Assembly: GCF_021474405.1 (NCBI RefSeq)
Contig: NZ_JAKEIO010000083.1
Coordinates: forward strand, 1 to 33,600
Source: [Streptosporangium] indianense
GTDB lineage: Bacteria; Actinomycetota; Actinomycetes; Streptomycetales; Streptomycetaceae
Length of the DNA stretch: 33,600 nt
Direction: 5' to 3'
The translations under genes were made by a program, and so were the position numbers. This document shows, piece by piece, positions 33,569 to 33,600 of the stretch. Under the pieces are notes generated by a model. The model was not told the DNA's origin. It did no database searches and saw only the letters and a program-made list of their open reading frames with translations. Positions within the stretch are counted from its first letter, which is position 1; every line of letters begins with the position of its first letter.

Positions 33569-33600
33569 CGACACGCATCCCACCCCGCGGCCCCCGACCC

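Overview
The window is about 33.6 kb of very G+C-rich DNA with the gene order, codon use and start-codon habits (frequent GTG and TTG starts) of a Streptomyces chromosome core. The recognisable genes (sucC-sucD, icmB, pcrA, an M23 peptidase, two NlpC/P60 hydrolases, PspC proteins, a DUF4429 protein) fit that genus. No insertion sequence, CRISPR array, rRNA or tRNA was seen. Assignments rest on reading the sequence and on recalled family knowledge; no database was searched.

Layout. 1-1109 (-) is a DUF6350-type membrane protein cut by the window edge. 1206-2486 (+) is an unusual XRE-HTH / sigma-factor-like / C-terminal membrane-anchor protein. A strong bidirectional terminator (2568-2606) and a 17-bp x4 tandem repeat separate it from sucD and sucC (-, 2689-4771). 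A gene-free stretch with three strong hairpins follows (5028-5161), then a secreted or membrane-tethered low-complexity protein (-, 5341-6237).

6411-15006 is the most interesting part: a divergently arranged MoxR / vWA / SWIM system. On the minus strand it holds a MoxR-type AAA+ ATPase, a DUF5682 protein, a 48-residue small protein linked by ATGA overlaps on both sides, and a vWA protein. On the plus strand it holds a SWIM zinc-finger protein and a DUF5691 protein. The intergenic region carries a perfect 12-bp inverted pair, GATTGTCAGTGG. Each arm reads as the -35-like element of an actinobacterial LexA-independent (PafBC / RecA-NDp type) DNA-damage promoter. The same element, with the same 7-nt spacing to a -10 hexamer, sits in front of pcrA in this window, which suggests that the system is induced by DNA damage.

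15007-19021 holds a nine-copy 24-bp tandem repeat, icmB (small, B12-binding subunit of isobutyryl-CoA mutase, -), an alpha/beta-hydrolase (+) and a membrane-anchored M23 peptidase with a long disordered N-terminal part (+). pcrA (-) follows at 19154-21631.

21632-30863 is a cell-envelope neighbourhood. It includes a clear cyclic-di-AMP (ydaO) riboswitch ahead of a secreted NlpC/P60 hydrolase, two convergent membrane proteins that both look leaderless, and a second NlpC/P60 hydrolase without that riboswitch. A PspC-domain histidine kinase with its NarL-type response regulator follows, divergent from a PspC/LiaF-like membrane protein and a small membrane protein, and then a DoxX protein. 31106-32530 (-) is a multi-pass membrane protein whose 5' end looks frameshifted. 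The window ends with a DUF4429/SHOCT protein (+).
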